Source: WHTX01 sp038255145
GTDB lineage: Bacteria; Actinomycetota; Acidimicrobiia; Acidimicrobiales; CAIXPF01
NCBI GenBank assembly: GCA_038255145.1
Contig: JBBSLP010000003.1
Coordinates: forward strand, 62,001-126,000
DNA: 64,000 nucleotides
Direction: 5' to 3'
Shown here: positions 33,838-41,484 of the stretch, one piece after another
How positions within the stretch are numbered: the stretch's first letter is position 1
Layout of the letters: each line of letters begins with the position of its first letter
The notes under the pieces: model-generated
Seen by the model: only the letters and a program-made list of their open reading frames with translations
Told to the model about the DNA's origin: nothing
Databases searched by the model: none
Position numbers and translations under genes: made by a program

Positions 33838-35559
33838 GTGTCGCTGCAAGGAACGATCGAGACGTTCGCCATCGCAGATGTGCTGCGCCTGCTCGCGGCG
33901 ACGAGCAAGTCCGGCCGTCTCCAGGTGCAGGGCCCATCGCGCTCCGGCACCGTGTGGGTGGACGATGCCCGGGTGCTATCGGCGGAATCGCCGTCGGTGC
34001 CCAATGCCAGCCAGCCGGCCGACGTGCTGTTCCAGTTGCTCCGCTTCGAGCGGGGCTCGTTCCGATTCGACCTCGACCGGTACCCGCCCTCGCCCGGTGA
34101 GCCCGTCGACATCGAGCAGGCGCTCGGCGACGCCGAGTCCATGCTCGCCGAGTGGCGGGAGCTCGAGAAGTCGATCCCCTCCACCGAGGCGTGGGTCAGC
34201 CTCAAGCGGGACCTCAAGGACGCCACGGTCACCATCTCGGCCGACCAGTGGAAGACCGTCGGTGCCGTGGGCAGTGGTCGCACCATCAGCTCGTTGGGTG
34301 ACACCCTGAGCTTGGGCGAGCTCGAGACCTACCGGGCCGTCGACCAGCTGCTCGGCCTGGGTCTCGTCGACATCGGCACCCGTCCCCTGACCGCCCCGCC
34401 CGAGGCCATCGCCCCGCCTGCACCTCCCGTGCTGCCCCCGGTGGCACCGGGGGCCCCCGTGGTCGAGCCCGCCGAGGACAGCGACGCCCGTCGCCGCCTC
34501 GATGCCGCCGCCTCGACCAGCGCCCTGTTCACCCCGGCCACCAACGGCACCACCGAGTCGGCGCCCAGCCCCGTCCGGCCCGTGGCCGAGGCGCCGCCTG
34601 CGCCCGCCGAGCCGCCGGCGGCGATCAGCTTCGCGCCGCCTCCGGCCGCACCGGCGCCCCCGTCCGAGCCCGGCCTGCGGGCCGACGCCGGCCTCACCCA
34701 GTCCTGGGTGGCGCCCACCGACCCTGCGCCCGCCTTCCCTCCTTCGTTCGACCCCCCGTCCTACGAGCCGGCGCCGTTCGATCCTCCGTCGGTCGACCGC
34801 GGTGACCTGGACCACGGCAGCACCGAGAACGGCAGCCTGGCCGGCAGCGCGACGACCACAGGGGCGACCGCCGAGGCCAGCCCGGTCGAGCCCGCCCCGG
34901 CGGCGTCGACGGCTGCCACCGCGCCGGCCGCCACCGCCGCACCTGCCGCCGCCGACCACGTGCCCCCTGGTTACAGCGGCCTGGGCCAGTCCTCCTACGG
35001 CGAGTACCCCTATGGGGCCTCGAGCTACGGCGCCACCGACGAGCGCACCACGTTCGAGTTCACCACGCCCTTCGCCCAGCCCCCGGCTCCGCCGGCCGGG
35101 CCCTCGCCCGAGGTGGAGATCTCCTCGGGTCGGTGGATCGCCCCGCCGGCCCCTCCCAGCCCTGAGGGCGGGAGCAGTCCGGCCGGGTCACCGTTGTTCG
35201 AGGCTCCGGCTCCTCCGCCCCCCCCGGCACCCCCGGTGCCGCCCGCCGGTGCGTCGGTGCCGGGCTCGGGCTGGTCGCCTTCGGCCTGGTACGACGGCTC
35301 CGCTCCCGAGCGCATCGCCCCGCCGCCGCCCCCGCCTCCTCCGCCCGGCGGTCCGGCCTGGGGTGAGCCGCCGACGGCCAGGGACGCCAACGGCGCTGGT
35401 GACAGCGCCGTGGCCACCGCCGCCAACGGCTCGGCCGACGAGACGGGTTCGACCGAGGACGCCGCCAACATCGAGCGTCAGCTCTTCAACCTGAGCGAGC
35501 GGGCCCGCGAGGCGGTCAAGCGCTCGAGCGGCCTGTTCGACGGGCGCCCCCGCCGCTGA
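33838..35559 (+). CDS. DUF4388/PATAN-like protein with long Pro-rich region
   Basis: 573 residues. The N-terminus (SLQGTIETFAIADVLRLLA, then SKSGRLQVQG, and VWVDDARVLSAES) matches the DUF4388/PATAN pattern found in bacterial signalling and motility regulators. A second folded region runs to about residue 185. Residues 185-525 are almost entirely Pro/Ala/Ser-rich and presumably disordered. A C-terminal amphipathic segment (NIERQLFNLSERAREAVKRS) may be a binding site. The next gene is a prepilin peptidase, so a role near the cell surface or motility is possible but unproven. Confidence 0.65.
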   Translation: MSLQGTIETFAIADVLRLLAATSKSGRLQVQGPSRSGTVWVDDARVLSAESPSVPNASQPADVLFQLLRFERGSFRFDLDRYPPSPGEPVDIEQALGDAESMLAEWRELEKSIPSTEAWVSLKRDLKDATVTISADQWKTVGAVGSGRTISSLGDTLSLGELETYRAVDQLLGLGLVDIGTRPLTAPPEAIAPPAPPVLPPVAPGAPVVEPAEDSDARRRLDAAASTSALFTPATNGTTESAPSPVRPVAEAPPAPAEPPAAISFAPPPAAPAPPSEPGLRADAGLTQSWVAPTDPAPAFPPSFDPPSYEPAPFDPPSVDRGDLDHGSTENGSLAGSATTTGATAEASPVEPAPAASTAATAPAATAAPAAADHVPPGYSGLGQSSYGEYPYGASSYGATDERTTFEFTTPFAQPPAPPAGPSPEVEISSGRWIAPPAPPSPEGGSSPAGSPLFEAPAPPPPPAPPVPPAGASVPGSGWSPSAWYDGSAPERIAPPPPPPPPPGGPAWGEPPTARDANGAGDSAVATAANGSADETGSTEDAANIERQLFNLSERAREAVKRSSGLFDGRPRR

Positions 35560-35586
35560 CGTCGGCTGCGGGGGACAGCGCGGCCG

Positions 35587-36273
35587 GTGTCGTCCCTCGT
35601 CGTGGTGCTGTGCGCTGTGGTCGGGGCCATGCTCGGCCCGGCTGCAGCGGGCGCCTCGCGGGTCCTACACCAGCGCCCTCCCCGTCTCGATGAGCTGACC
35701 GGCGGCTACCGCCGAGGAGACACTCGCACCATCGTGTGCACGGTCGGCACCGCAGCGCTGTTCGCCGCCGCGGCCGCCCTGTACGGCTGGTCGTGGTGGC
35801 TGGTGCCGGTGCTGTTCCTGATCGTCGTGCTCCTCGTCGTGGCCGCTGTCGACTTCGAGCACTACCTGATCCCCAACCGGATCGTGTTCCCCTCGTTGGG
35901 CGCCGCGGCCGTGCTCGTCGCCGTGGCTGCGGTCGGCGCCCATCGGCCGGGCTCCCTGGGCACGGCGTCGGTTGGAGCGGTGGCCTTCTGGCTGGTGCTC
36001 TTCGTGCTCCACCTCGTCAACCCCGCAGGCATGGGCTTCGGCGACGTGAAGTTCTCCCTGCTCCTGGGCCTGTACCTCGGTTGGGCGGCCGGCACCTACC
36101 CCGGTGCGCTCTACCTGGTGCTGTTGGCCCTGCTCGTGGCCAGCCTCAGCGGTTCTGTGGTCGGCGTCGTGCTCCTGATCCGCCGGGGCCGGGGGGCCCA
36201 CTACCCCTTCGGACCCTGGTTGGGCCTGGGCACCCTGGTCGTGCTGGCCGGGGCCGAGTTGCTGCGTTCCTGA
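35587..36273 (+). CDS. A24-family prepilin leader peptidase, short form
   Basis: Polytopic aspartic protease of 228 residues. Both catalytic aspartates are present, in VDFEHYLIPNRI and GMGFGDVKFSLLLGL, within an otherwise all-TM protein. The cytosolic N-methyltransferase domain with paired CxxC motifs of classical PilD is absent; only a short N-terminal segment precedes the peptidase core. Mycobacteria have a similar short enzyme next to aroE. No pilin genes are in the window. Confidence 0.88.
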   Translation: MSSLVVVLCAVVGAMLGPAAAGASRVLHQRPPRLDELTGGYRRGDTRTIVCTVGTAALFAAAAALYGWSWWLVPVLFLIVVLLVVAAVDFEHYLIPNRIVFPSLGAAAVLVAVAAVGAHRPGSLGTASVGAVAFWLVLFVLHLVNPAGMGFGDVKFSLLLGLYLGWAAGTYPGALYLVLLALLVASLSGSVVGVVLLIRRGRGAHYPFGPWLGLGTLVVLAGAELLRS

Positions 36274-36338
36274 GCTGCTGCCGATCCGGGCGGCGTAGGT
36301 CCAACGGCACCCAGCCCGGTGCGGGCGCGTCGCTCAGG

Positions 36339-36344
36339 TACGCT
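36339..36344 (+). promoter_or_regulatory. -10 hexamer TACGCT for the aroKB operon
   Basis: TACGCT ends 8 nt before GTG 36353 with no Shine-Dalgarno sequence between; leaderless start inferred. Confidence 0.45.
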
Positions 36345-36352
36345 TCCCCGCC

Positions 36353-37891
36353 GTGACCGGCGAGCACGTGGTCCTGGTGGGGATGATGGGTGCCGGCAAG
36401 AGCTCGGTGGGGCCGATCCTGGCCCGCCGACTCGGCTGGCGGTTCGTCGACGCCGATGACGAGATCGAGGCTGCGGCCGGTCTCAGCATCGCCGCGCTGT
36501 TCGCCGAGCGGGGTGAACCCGCCTTCCGTGAGGTCGAACGCGACGTCCTGGCCCAGCTCCTGGCCAGGGACGAACCCCTGGTCGTGGGCTCGGGTGGCGG
36601 GGTGGTGCTGCACCCCGACAACCGGCGGGCCCTGTCCGAGCGGGCCACCACCGTGTGGCTCGACGCCGAGGTCGAGGTGCTCCTGGCCCGTGTGGGCGCC
36701 GACAGCGCGCGCCCCCTGCTGGCCGGGGACCCCGGCGCCGCCCTGGTCGCCCTGCAGGCCGACCGCCGGCTCCTCTACGAGGAGGTGGCCGGTCTGCGCC
36801 TCGACACCGCCGACGTGACGCCCGAGCAGGTGGCCGAGCGCATCGCCGTGGCCCTGCGTCCCGCTGGCGAGGTCGGTCCCCTGGCCAGCGTGGTCGTCGA
36901 CCTGGGCGAGCGCAGCTACCCCGTCGTCGTGGGGCCCGGCGCCGCCGGCGTCCTCGAGGGCCTCCTGCCGCCGGGCACCCGCCGGGTGGCCGTGGTGACC
37001 CAGGCCGACATCCCCGTGATCGTCGATCCCGGGGTCGAGCACAAGGTCTTCCTCATCGACGGCGGCGAGGCCACCAAGTCCCTGGCCACCATCGAGGCCC
37101 TGTGCCGGGCCTTCGCCGCCTGGGGCATGTCCCGGGCCGACGCAATCGTCGCCGTGGGTGGGGGAGTGGTGACCGACACCGCCGGTTTCGCCGCCGCCGT
37201 CTACCACCGGGGCATCCCCGTCGTGCACGTGTCCACCACCCTGCTGGGCCAGATCGACGCCGCCATCGGCGGGAAGACCGGGGTCAACCTGCCCGAGGGC
37301 AAGAACCTGGTCGGCGCCTTCTGGCAGCCCGCCGCCGTCCTGTGCGACACCGACCACCTGGCCACACTCCCCTCCCGTGAGTACCGGGCCGGCCTGGGGG
37401 AGTTGGCCAAGTACCACTTCCTCGGCGGTGGTGACCTCGATCGTCTGGCCCTGCCCGCCCGGGTGGCCCGGGCCGTGGCCCTCAAGGCTGCCGTCGTCTC
37501 CGGCGACGAGCGCGAGGGCGGCCACCGCGCCACCCTGAACTACGGCCACACCCTGGCCCACGCCCTCGAGATCGCCGGCAGCTTCGACCTGCGCCATGGC
37601 GAGGCCGTGGCCATCGGGCTCGTCTTCGCCGCCGAGGTGGCCCACGCCATGGGCCGCATCGGCGCCGCCCGGGTGGCCGAGCACCGCCGGGTGGTCGCCG
37701 CCTACGGACTGCCGTCCCTGCTCCCCGCGGGCGCCGATCCCGACGAGCTCGTGGCCCTCATGGGCCGCGACAAGAAGGCCCTACACGGGCTGACGTTCGT
37801 GCTCGACGGGCCCGCCGGTGTCGAGGTCGTCACCGATGCCCGGCGCAGCCACCTCGACACCGCCTTCACCGCCGTGGGCTGGGCGTCGTGA
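36353..37891 (+). CDS. aroKB: Fused shikimate kinase - 3-dehydroquinate synthase
   Basis: One 512-residue frame carries two shikimate pathway enzymes. Residues 1-165 are shikimate kinase: P-loop VGMMGAGKSSVG, FVDADDEIE, and GSGGGVVLHPDNR. Residues 170-512 are DHQ synthase: IDGGEATKSL, AIVAVGGGVVTDTAGFAAAV, TTLLGQIDAAIGGKTGVN, and metal-binding NYGHTLAHALE and RHGEAVAIG. No stop or start lies between the domains. aroQ overlaps the stop as GTGA. aroC, which usually precedes aroK in actinobacteria, is not here. Confidence 0.95.
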   Translation: MTGEHVVLVGMMGAGKSSVGPILARRLGWRFVDADDEIEAAAGLSIAALFAERGEPAFREVERDVLAQLLARDEPLVVGSGGGVVLHPDNRRALSERATTVWLDAEVEVLLARVGADSARPLLAGDPGAALVALQADRRLLYEEVAGLRLDTADVTPEQVAERIAVALRPAGEVGPLASVVVDLGERSYPVVVGPGAAGVLEGLLPPGTRRVAVVTQADIPVIVDPGVEHKVFLIDGGEATKSLATIEALCRAFAAWGMSRADAIVAVGGGVVTDTAGFAAAVYHRGIPVVHVSTTLLGQIDAAIGGKTGVNLPEGKNLVGAFWQPAAVLCDTDHLATLPSREYRAGLGELAKYHFLGGGDLDRLALPARVARAVALKAAVVSGDEREGGHRATLNYGHTLAHALEIAGSFDLRHGEAVAIGLVFAAEVAHAMGRIGAARVAEHRRVVAAYGLPSLLPAGADPDELVALMGRDKKALHGLTFVLDGPAGVEVVTDARRSHLDTAFTAVGWAS

Positions 37892-38343
37892 AGGCCGCAC
37901 CCCCCGTGGTGCTGCTGTTGTCCGGCCCCAACCTCAACCTGCTGGGCACCCGGGAACCGACGGTGTACGGGACCGCCACCCTCGACGACCACGTGGCCAC
38001 GGCCACCACCGCGGCCACCAGCCACGGGTTGACCCTGGAGCACGTGCAGACGAACGCCGAGGCCCGGGCCGTCGAAGCCGTGCACGGGGCCCGGGGTCGT
38101 TGCGCGGCCATCGTGGTCAACCCCGGTGCCTTCACCCACTACAGCTGGGCCCTCCACGACGCCCTGGCCGCCTTCGACGGGCCTGTGGTCGAGCTCCACC
38201 TCTCCAACCCCGACGCCCGCGAGCCCTGGCGTCGCACGTCGGTCGTCTCCCCCGTGGCCACCGGCACCATCAGCGGCTTCGGCGGCCACGGCTACCAACT
38301 GGCGCTGGATGCGGTGGCTCGACTCCTGGGGGTGGTGCCATGA
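37888..38343 (+). CDS. aroQ: 3-dehydroquinate dehydratase, type II
   Basis: Dodecameric type II dehydroquinase of 151 residues. Motifs: LSGPNLNLLGTREPTVYG (with the catalytic Arg and Tyr), VQTNAEARAVEAVH, VVNPGAFTHYSWAL (active-site Asn), and VELHLSNPDAREPWR. The start overlaps aroKB as GTGA, and the stop overlaps the downstream peptidase as ATGA, so DHQ synthesis and dehydration are coupled. Confidence 0.96.
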   Translation: MKAAPPVVLLLSGPNLNLLGTREPTVYGTATLDDHVATATTAATSHGLTLEHVQTNAEARAVEAVHGARGRCAAIVVNPGAFTHYSWALHDALAAFDGPVVELHLSNPDAREPWRRTSVVSPVATGTISGFGGHGYQLALDAVARLLGVVP

Positions 38344-38375
38344 AGGGTGGTGCCATGAAGGGTGGCGACATGACC
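38331..38375 (+). repeat. 15-bp tandem repeat carrying three in-frame ATGs
   Basis: ggtggtgccatgaag occurs twice and a third unit reads ggtggcgacatgacc. Each unit supplies an ATG (38340, 38355, 38370) in the frame of the peptidase, preceded by a GGTGG sequence. Confidence 0.8.
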
Positions 38376-39482
38376 GCAGTCGACCCACTCGACCCGCTCG
38401 ACCACGTGGCCCGACTGGCCGCGGCCCGGGCCGCGCTCGACGGTGTCGGCATCGACGCCCTGCTGGTCACCGAGCTGACCCATGTGCGCTACCTCACCGG
38501 GTTCACCGGTTCCGCAGCCACGGTGCTCATCCACCCCGCCGGCGTGCTCTTCGTCACCGACGGGCGCTACCGCACCCAGGCCGGGGCCGAGCTCGGCGCG
38601 GCCGGGGTCGACGTCGAGCTGGCCATCGTCCTGACCCGCCAGGAGGAGGTCGACCTGGTGGCCGCCGCGGCGGCGGGCCGGTCGAGGGTGGGCCTGGAAG
38701 CGGCCCGGGTGACGTGGGCCCAGCAGCGTGACATGGCCGCCCGTTGGTTCCCCGAAGCCGAGCTCGTGGCCACCGAGGGCCTCATCGAACGGCTACGCGA
38801 GGTCAAGGCGCCCGCCGAGGTGGCCCGCATCGAGGCTGCCGCGGCCATCGCCGACGCCGCGTTGGCCGCGGTGGTGGCCGGCCTGGCCCAGGGGCCGACC
38901 GAAGCCGAGTTCGCCCTCGAGCTCGACAGCACCATGCGCCGGCTGGGAGCCGAAGCCCTGTCCTTCGACACCATCGTGGCCTCGGGGCCCAACGCCGCCC
39001 TGCCCCACGCCCACCCCGGTCCCCGTCGCATCGTCGACGGTGACCTCGTGGTGATCGACTTCGGCGCCGTGGTCGACGGCTACCACTCGGACATGACCCG
39101 CACCGTCTGCGTCGGTGAGCCGACACCGGACCAGGTGCGCATGTACGAGGTGGTCGGCGCGGCCCACGACGCCGGCCGCCGGGCCACCCGGGCCGGTGTG
39201 GCCGCCAGCGAGGTCGACGCCGCCGCCCGTGCCGTCATCGAGGACGCGGGCTGGGGTGACGCCTTCCCCCACGGCACCGGCCATGGCGTCGGGCTCGAGA
39301 TCCACGAGGCCCCCCATGTCGGTCGGGTGTCGGCTGCTACCTTGTCGTCGGGCAGCGTCATCACCATCGAGCCGGGCGTGTACCTCCCGGGCCTCGGCGG
39401 CGTTCGCACCGAGGACACGGTCCTGGTCGACGACGGGGGATGCCGGGCGCTGACCAGCTATCCCAAGAGCCTCACGATCTGA
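38340..39482 (+). CDS. pepP: M24-family Xaa-Pro aminopeptidase/dipeptidase
   Basis: Pita-bread metallopeptidase of about 380 residues that cleaves Xaa-Pro bonds. N-terminal creatinase-like domain (LLVTELTHVRYLTGFTGS), then the catalytic domain with metal ligands in VIDFGAVVDGYHSDMTRT (Asp, Asp), FPHGTGHGVGLEIHE (His), ITIEPGVYLP (Glu) and GGVRTEDTVLV (Glu). It lies between aroQ and efp, as in other actinobacteria. Three tandem ATGs are possible starts; 38340 is listed because it forms an ATGA overlap with aroQ. Confidence 0.93.
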   Translation: MKGGAMKGGDMTAVDPLDPLDHVARLAAARAALDGVGIDALLVTELTHVRYLTGFTGSAATVLIHPAGVLFVTDGRYRTQAGAELGAAGVDVELAIVLTRQEEVDLVAAAAAGRSRVGLEAARVTWAQQRDMAARWFPEAELVATEGLIERLREVKAPAEVARIEAAAAIADAALAAVVAGLAQGPTEAEFALELDSTMRRLGAEALSFDTIVASGPNAALPHAHPGPRRIVDGDLVVIDFGAVVDGYHSDMTRTVCVGEPTPDQVRMYEVVGAAHDAGRRATRAGVAASEVDAAARAVIEDAGWGDAFPHGTGHGVGLEIHEAPHVGRVSAATLSSGSVITIEPGVYLPGLGGVRTEDTVLVDDGGCRALTSYPKSLTI

Positions 39483-39596
39483 TCCACGCGCGTCTGACGC
39501 CCGCGGTGAGGGCCTTGAGCTCGAGGGGCCGACGACCGCTCTCCCACGCCGGCCGGCACGGGCCGAGCGTCTGTTGCCACCGAAGAGGTGCACGCG

Positions 39597-40160
39597 ATGC
39601 CCATGATCTCCACCAACGACTTCAAGAACGGCATGACGCTGAACCTCGATGACGGGTTGTACAACGTCGTCGAGTTCCAGCACGTCAAGCCGGGCAAGGG
39701 TGGGGCCTTCGTGCGCACCAAGCTGAAGAACGCCCGCACGGGCCAGGTGGTGGACCGCACGTTCAGGGCCGGCGAGAAGGTCGACCGGGTCAACATCAAC
39801 AAGCGGGAGATGCAGTTCCTCTACCGCGACGGCGAGGACTACGTCTTCATGGACGAGACCTCTTACGACCAGCTCAACGTGGGCCAGGTGTCCCTGGGTG
39901 TGGCGGCCGACTACCTGGTCGAGACCATGAACGCCGTGCTGGCCATGTACGAGGACGAGATCGTCGACGTCGAACTGCCTGCGGCGGTCGAGCTGAACAT
40001 CGCCGACACCGAGCCCGGGGTGCAGGGCGACCGCGTCTCGGGCGCCCGCAAGCCCGCCACCCTGGAGACGGGCAAGGTCGTCCAGGTGCCCCTCTTCGTC
40101 GGTCCCGGTGACCGCATCCGCGTCGACACCCGCACGGGTGAGTACCTGAGCAAGGCGTAG
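39597..40160 (+). CDS. efp: Elongation factor P
   Basis: EF-P relieves ribosome stalling at polyproline, relevant in a genome with many Pro-rich proteins such as the one at 33838-35559. 187 residues, exactly the usual length, in three beta-barrel domains: ISTNDFKNGMTL, the modification loop with Lys in VEFQHVKPGKGGAFVRTKLK, and the C-terminal GDRIRVDTRTGEYLSKA. ATG 39597 was chosen because AGAGG (39584-39588) is 8 nt upstream; GTG 39588 is too close to it. Confidence 0.97.
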   Translation: MPMISTNDFKNGMTLNLDDGLYNVVEFQHVKPGKGGAFVRTKLKNARTGQVVDRTFRAGEKVDRVNINKREMQFLYRDGEDYVFMDETSYDQLNVGQVSLGVAADYLVETMNAVLAMYEDEIVDVELPAAVELNIADTEPGVQGDRVSGARKPATLETGKVVQVPLFVGPGDRIRVDTRTGEYLSKA

Positions 40161-40166
40161 GCCGCG

Positions 40167-40673
40167 GTGGCTGACAGCCGCAAGCCGGCGCCCAGCGGCT
40201 CCCCAGGTCCCAGTTCCGGCCGCGCGGCGGGTGGCGGGGGCAGGGGAGGCGGGGGAGGCGGTACCCGCCGCCAGGCCCGGGAGCGGGCCCTGGGCCTGTT
40301 GTACGAGGCGGTGACCAAGGGTGTGCCCGCGGTCGAGGTCGTGGCCGCTCAGCCTGCCGCCCCTGACCCCTTCGCCGTGGACCTGGCCACGGGGGTGTGG
40401 GACAACCTCGACGAGCTCGACGAGCTCATCGGCCGCTACGCCAAGGGCTGGCGCCCCGAACGCATGCCCGTGCTCGATCTGATGCTGCTGCGCATGGGCT
40501 GCTACGAGCTGGCCCACCGCCCCGACGTCCCCGCGCCCGCCGCCATCTCCGAGGCCGTCGAGCTGGCCCAGCGCTTCTCCACCGACGACTCCGGTCGCTT
40601 CGTGAACGGGGTGCTGGCCCGCATCGCCGAGGAGCTGCGCCCCGGCGACTCCCGCCCCCGCCCCACCAGCTGA
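40167..40673 (+). CDS. nusB: Transcription antitermination factor NusB
   Basis: All-helical RNA-binding factor of rRNA antitermination, 168 residues. The NusB core runs from RRQARERALGLLYEA through LMLLRMGCYELAHRPDVPA and AISEAVELAQRFSTDDSGRFVNGVLARI. A Gly-rich, basic N-terminal extension of about 30 residues precedes it. It lies 6 nt after efp, and a strong hairpin follows. Confidence 0.95.
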   Translation: MADSRKPAPSGSPGPSSGRAAGGGGRGGGGGGTRRQARERALGLLYEAVTKGVPAVEVVAAQPAAPDPFAVDLATGVWDNLDELDELIGRYAKGWRPERMPVLDLMLLRMGCYELAHRPDVPAPAAISEAVELAQRFSTDDSGRFVNGVLARIAEELRPGDSRPRPTS

Positions 40674-40680
40674 GACCACC

Positions 40681-40715
40681 CGGCCGCCCCCCGTCGTCGG
40701 GAAGGGGGGAGGCCG
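40681..40715 (+). terminator. Intrinsic-type hairpin after nusB
   Basis: The arms cggcc-g-cccccc and gggggg-a-ggccg flank an 11-nt loop, 7 nt after the nusB stop. It separates the aro-efp-nusB series from the pyrimidine operon. Confidence 0.6.
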
Positions 40716-40771
40716 CACGGCGCCCGCCGCCGAGGTCCGGCTACGCCACGAGGGTCCCGGGAGGCGGCTGC

Positions 40772-40777
40772 TACGCT
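40772..40777 (+). promoter_or_regulatory. -10 hexamer TACGCT of the pyr operon
   Basis: TACGCT lies 16 nt before the PyrR-type hairpin. A TSS near 40784 would put that hairpin at the very 5' end of the transcript. Confidence 0.4.
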
Positions 40778-40793
40778 CGGTGCGACCGTGAAG

Positions 40794-40811
40794 CGGGTCC
40801 TGAGAGGCCCG
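40794..40811 (+). promoter_or_regulatory. PyrR-binding hairpin in the pyr leader
   Basis: CGGGTCC-TGAGA-GGCCCG folds into a stem with one bulged U. Its core TCCTGAGAGG matches the PyrR-binding consensus UCCNGNGAGG. The 5' arm plus TG (40794-40802) can alternatively pair with caggcccg at 40877-40884, directly before a terminator arm, which is what an antiterminator would look like. The pyrR ribosome-binding site AGGAG starts 8 nt downstream, so PyrR could also block initiation. Confidence 0.65.
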
Positions 40812-40827
40812 AACGGACAGGAGCAGG

Positions 40828-41484
40828 ATGAGCGAGCAGAGCGATCGGGCCGCCGCGCCCCCGCCACACCGCAGACCAGGCCCGACGCCCCCGGCAGGGG
40901 GCGTTTTCGCGAGTCCGGCGCCGACCGCCGGAGCCGAGGCGAACGCCGACCGGGTCCGGGTCATGGACGGCGACGACGTCGAGCGGGCCACGCGGCGCAT
41001 GGCCCACGAGATCATCGAGCGCAACCATGGCCTCGACGACGTGGTGCTGGTGGGCCTGCAGACCGGCGGTGTGCCCCTGGCCCGCTCCCTGGGCGCGGCG
41101 TTGACGGCCATCGAGGGCCGCCCGGTACCGGTCGGCGTGCTCGATGTGGCTTTCTACCGCGACGACCTGCGCATCCGCCCCGTCACCCCCCATGCGGTGA
41201 CGGCGATCCCCATGGACCTGACCGGACAGGTGGTGGTCCTCGTCGACGACGTCATCTTCACCGGGCGCACCATCCGCGCCGCCCTCGACGCCCTGGGTGA
41301 CCACGGCCGCCCCCGGGCCGTGCAGCTGGCCGTGATGGTCGACCGGGGTCACCGCGAGCTGCCCATCCGAGCCGACTTCGTGGGCAAGAACCTTCCCACC
41401 CGCTTCGAGGAGCGCGTCGACGTGGACGACGCCGGGGTCGACATCGTGCGGCCCGACAGCAGGGCGCGGCCGGGTCAGCTGTGA
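40828..41484 (+). CDS. pyrR: PyrR bifunctional regulator/uracil phosphoribosyltransferase
   Basis: RNA-binding attenuation protein with a PRTase fold. The conserved part starts RVRVMDGDDVERATRRMAHE and continues through LVGLQTGGVPLA, VLDVAFYRDDL, the PRPP loop VVVLVDDVIFTGRTIRAA, and VDRGHRELPIRADFVGKNLP. ATG 40828 has AGGAG 4 nt upstream but gives a ~45-residue Pro-rich N-terminal extension absent from typical PyrR, and a terminator hairpin lies inside it. ATG 40963 would fit the family length but has no ribosome-binding site. pyrB overlaps the stop as GTGA. Confidence 0.9.
   Translation: MSEQSDRAAAPPPHRRPGPTPPAGGVFASPAPTAGAEANADRVRVMDGDDVERATRRMAHEIIERNHGLDDVVLVGLQTGGVPLARSLGAALTAIEGRPVPVGVLDVAFYRDDLRIRPVTPHAVTAIPMDLTGQVVVLVDDVIFTGRTIRAALDALGDHGRPRAVQLAVMVDRGHRELPIRADFVGKNLPTRFEERVDVDDAGVDIVRPDSRARPGQL
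40885..40907 (+). terminator. Intrinsic terminator inside the pyrR 5' reading frame
   Basis: A perfect 8-bp stem (acgccccc/gggggcgt) with a ggca tetraloop, followed by TTT. It is the only hairpin plus T-run of this quality I noticed in the window. It lies 74 nt after the PyrR-type hairpin, as expected for an attenuator, yet within the frame opened by ATG 40828. Confidence 0.6.

Noticed and set aside
37818..38342. Fusion of the M24 peptidase with an upstream domain through the open frame over aroQ
   Set aside because: The upstream part of that frame is the out-of-frame translation of aroKB/aroQ; the peptidase start is set by the ATGs at 38340-38370.
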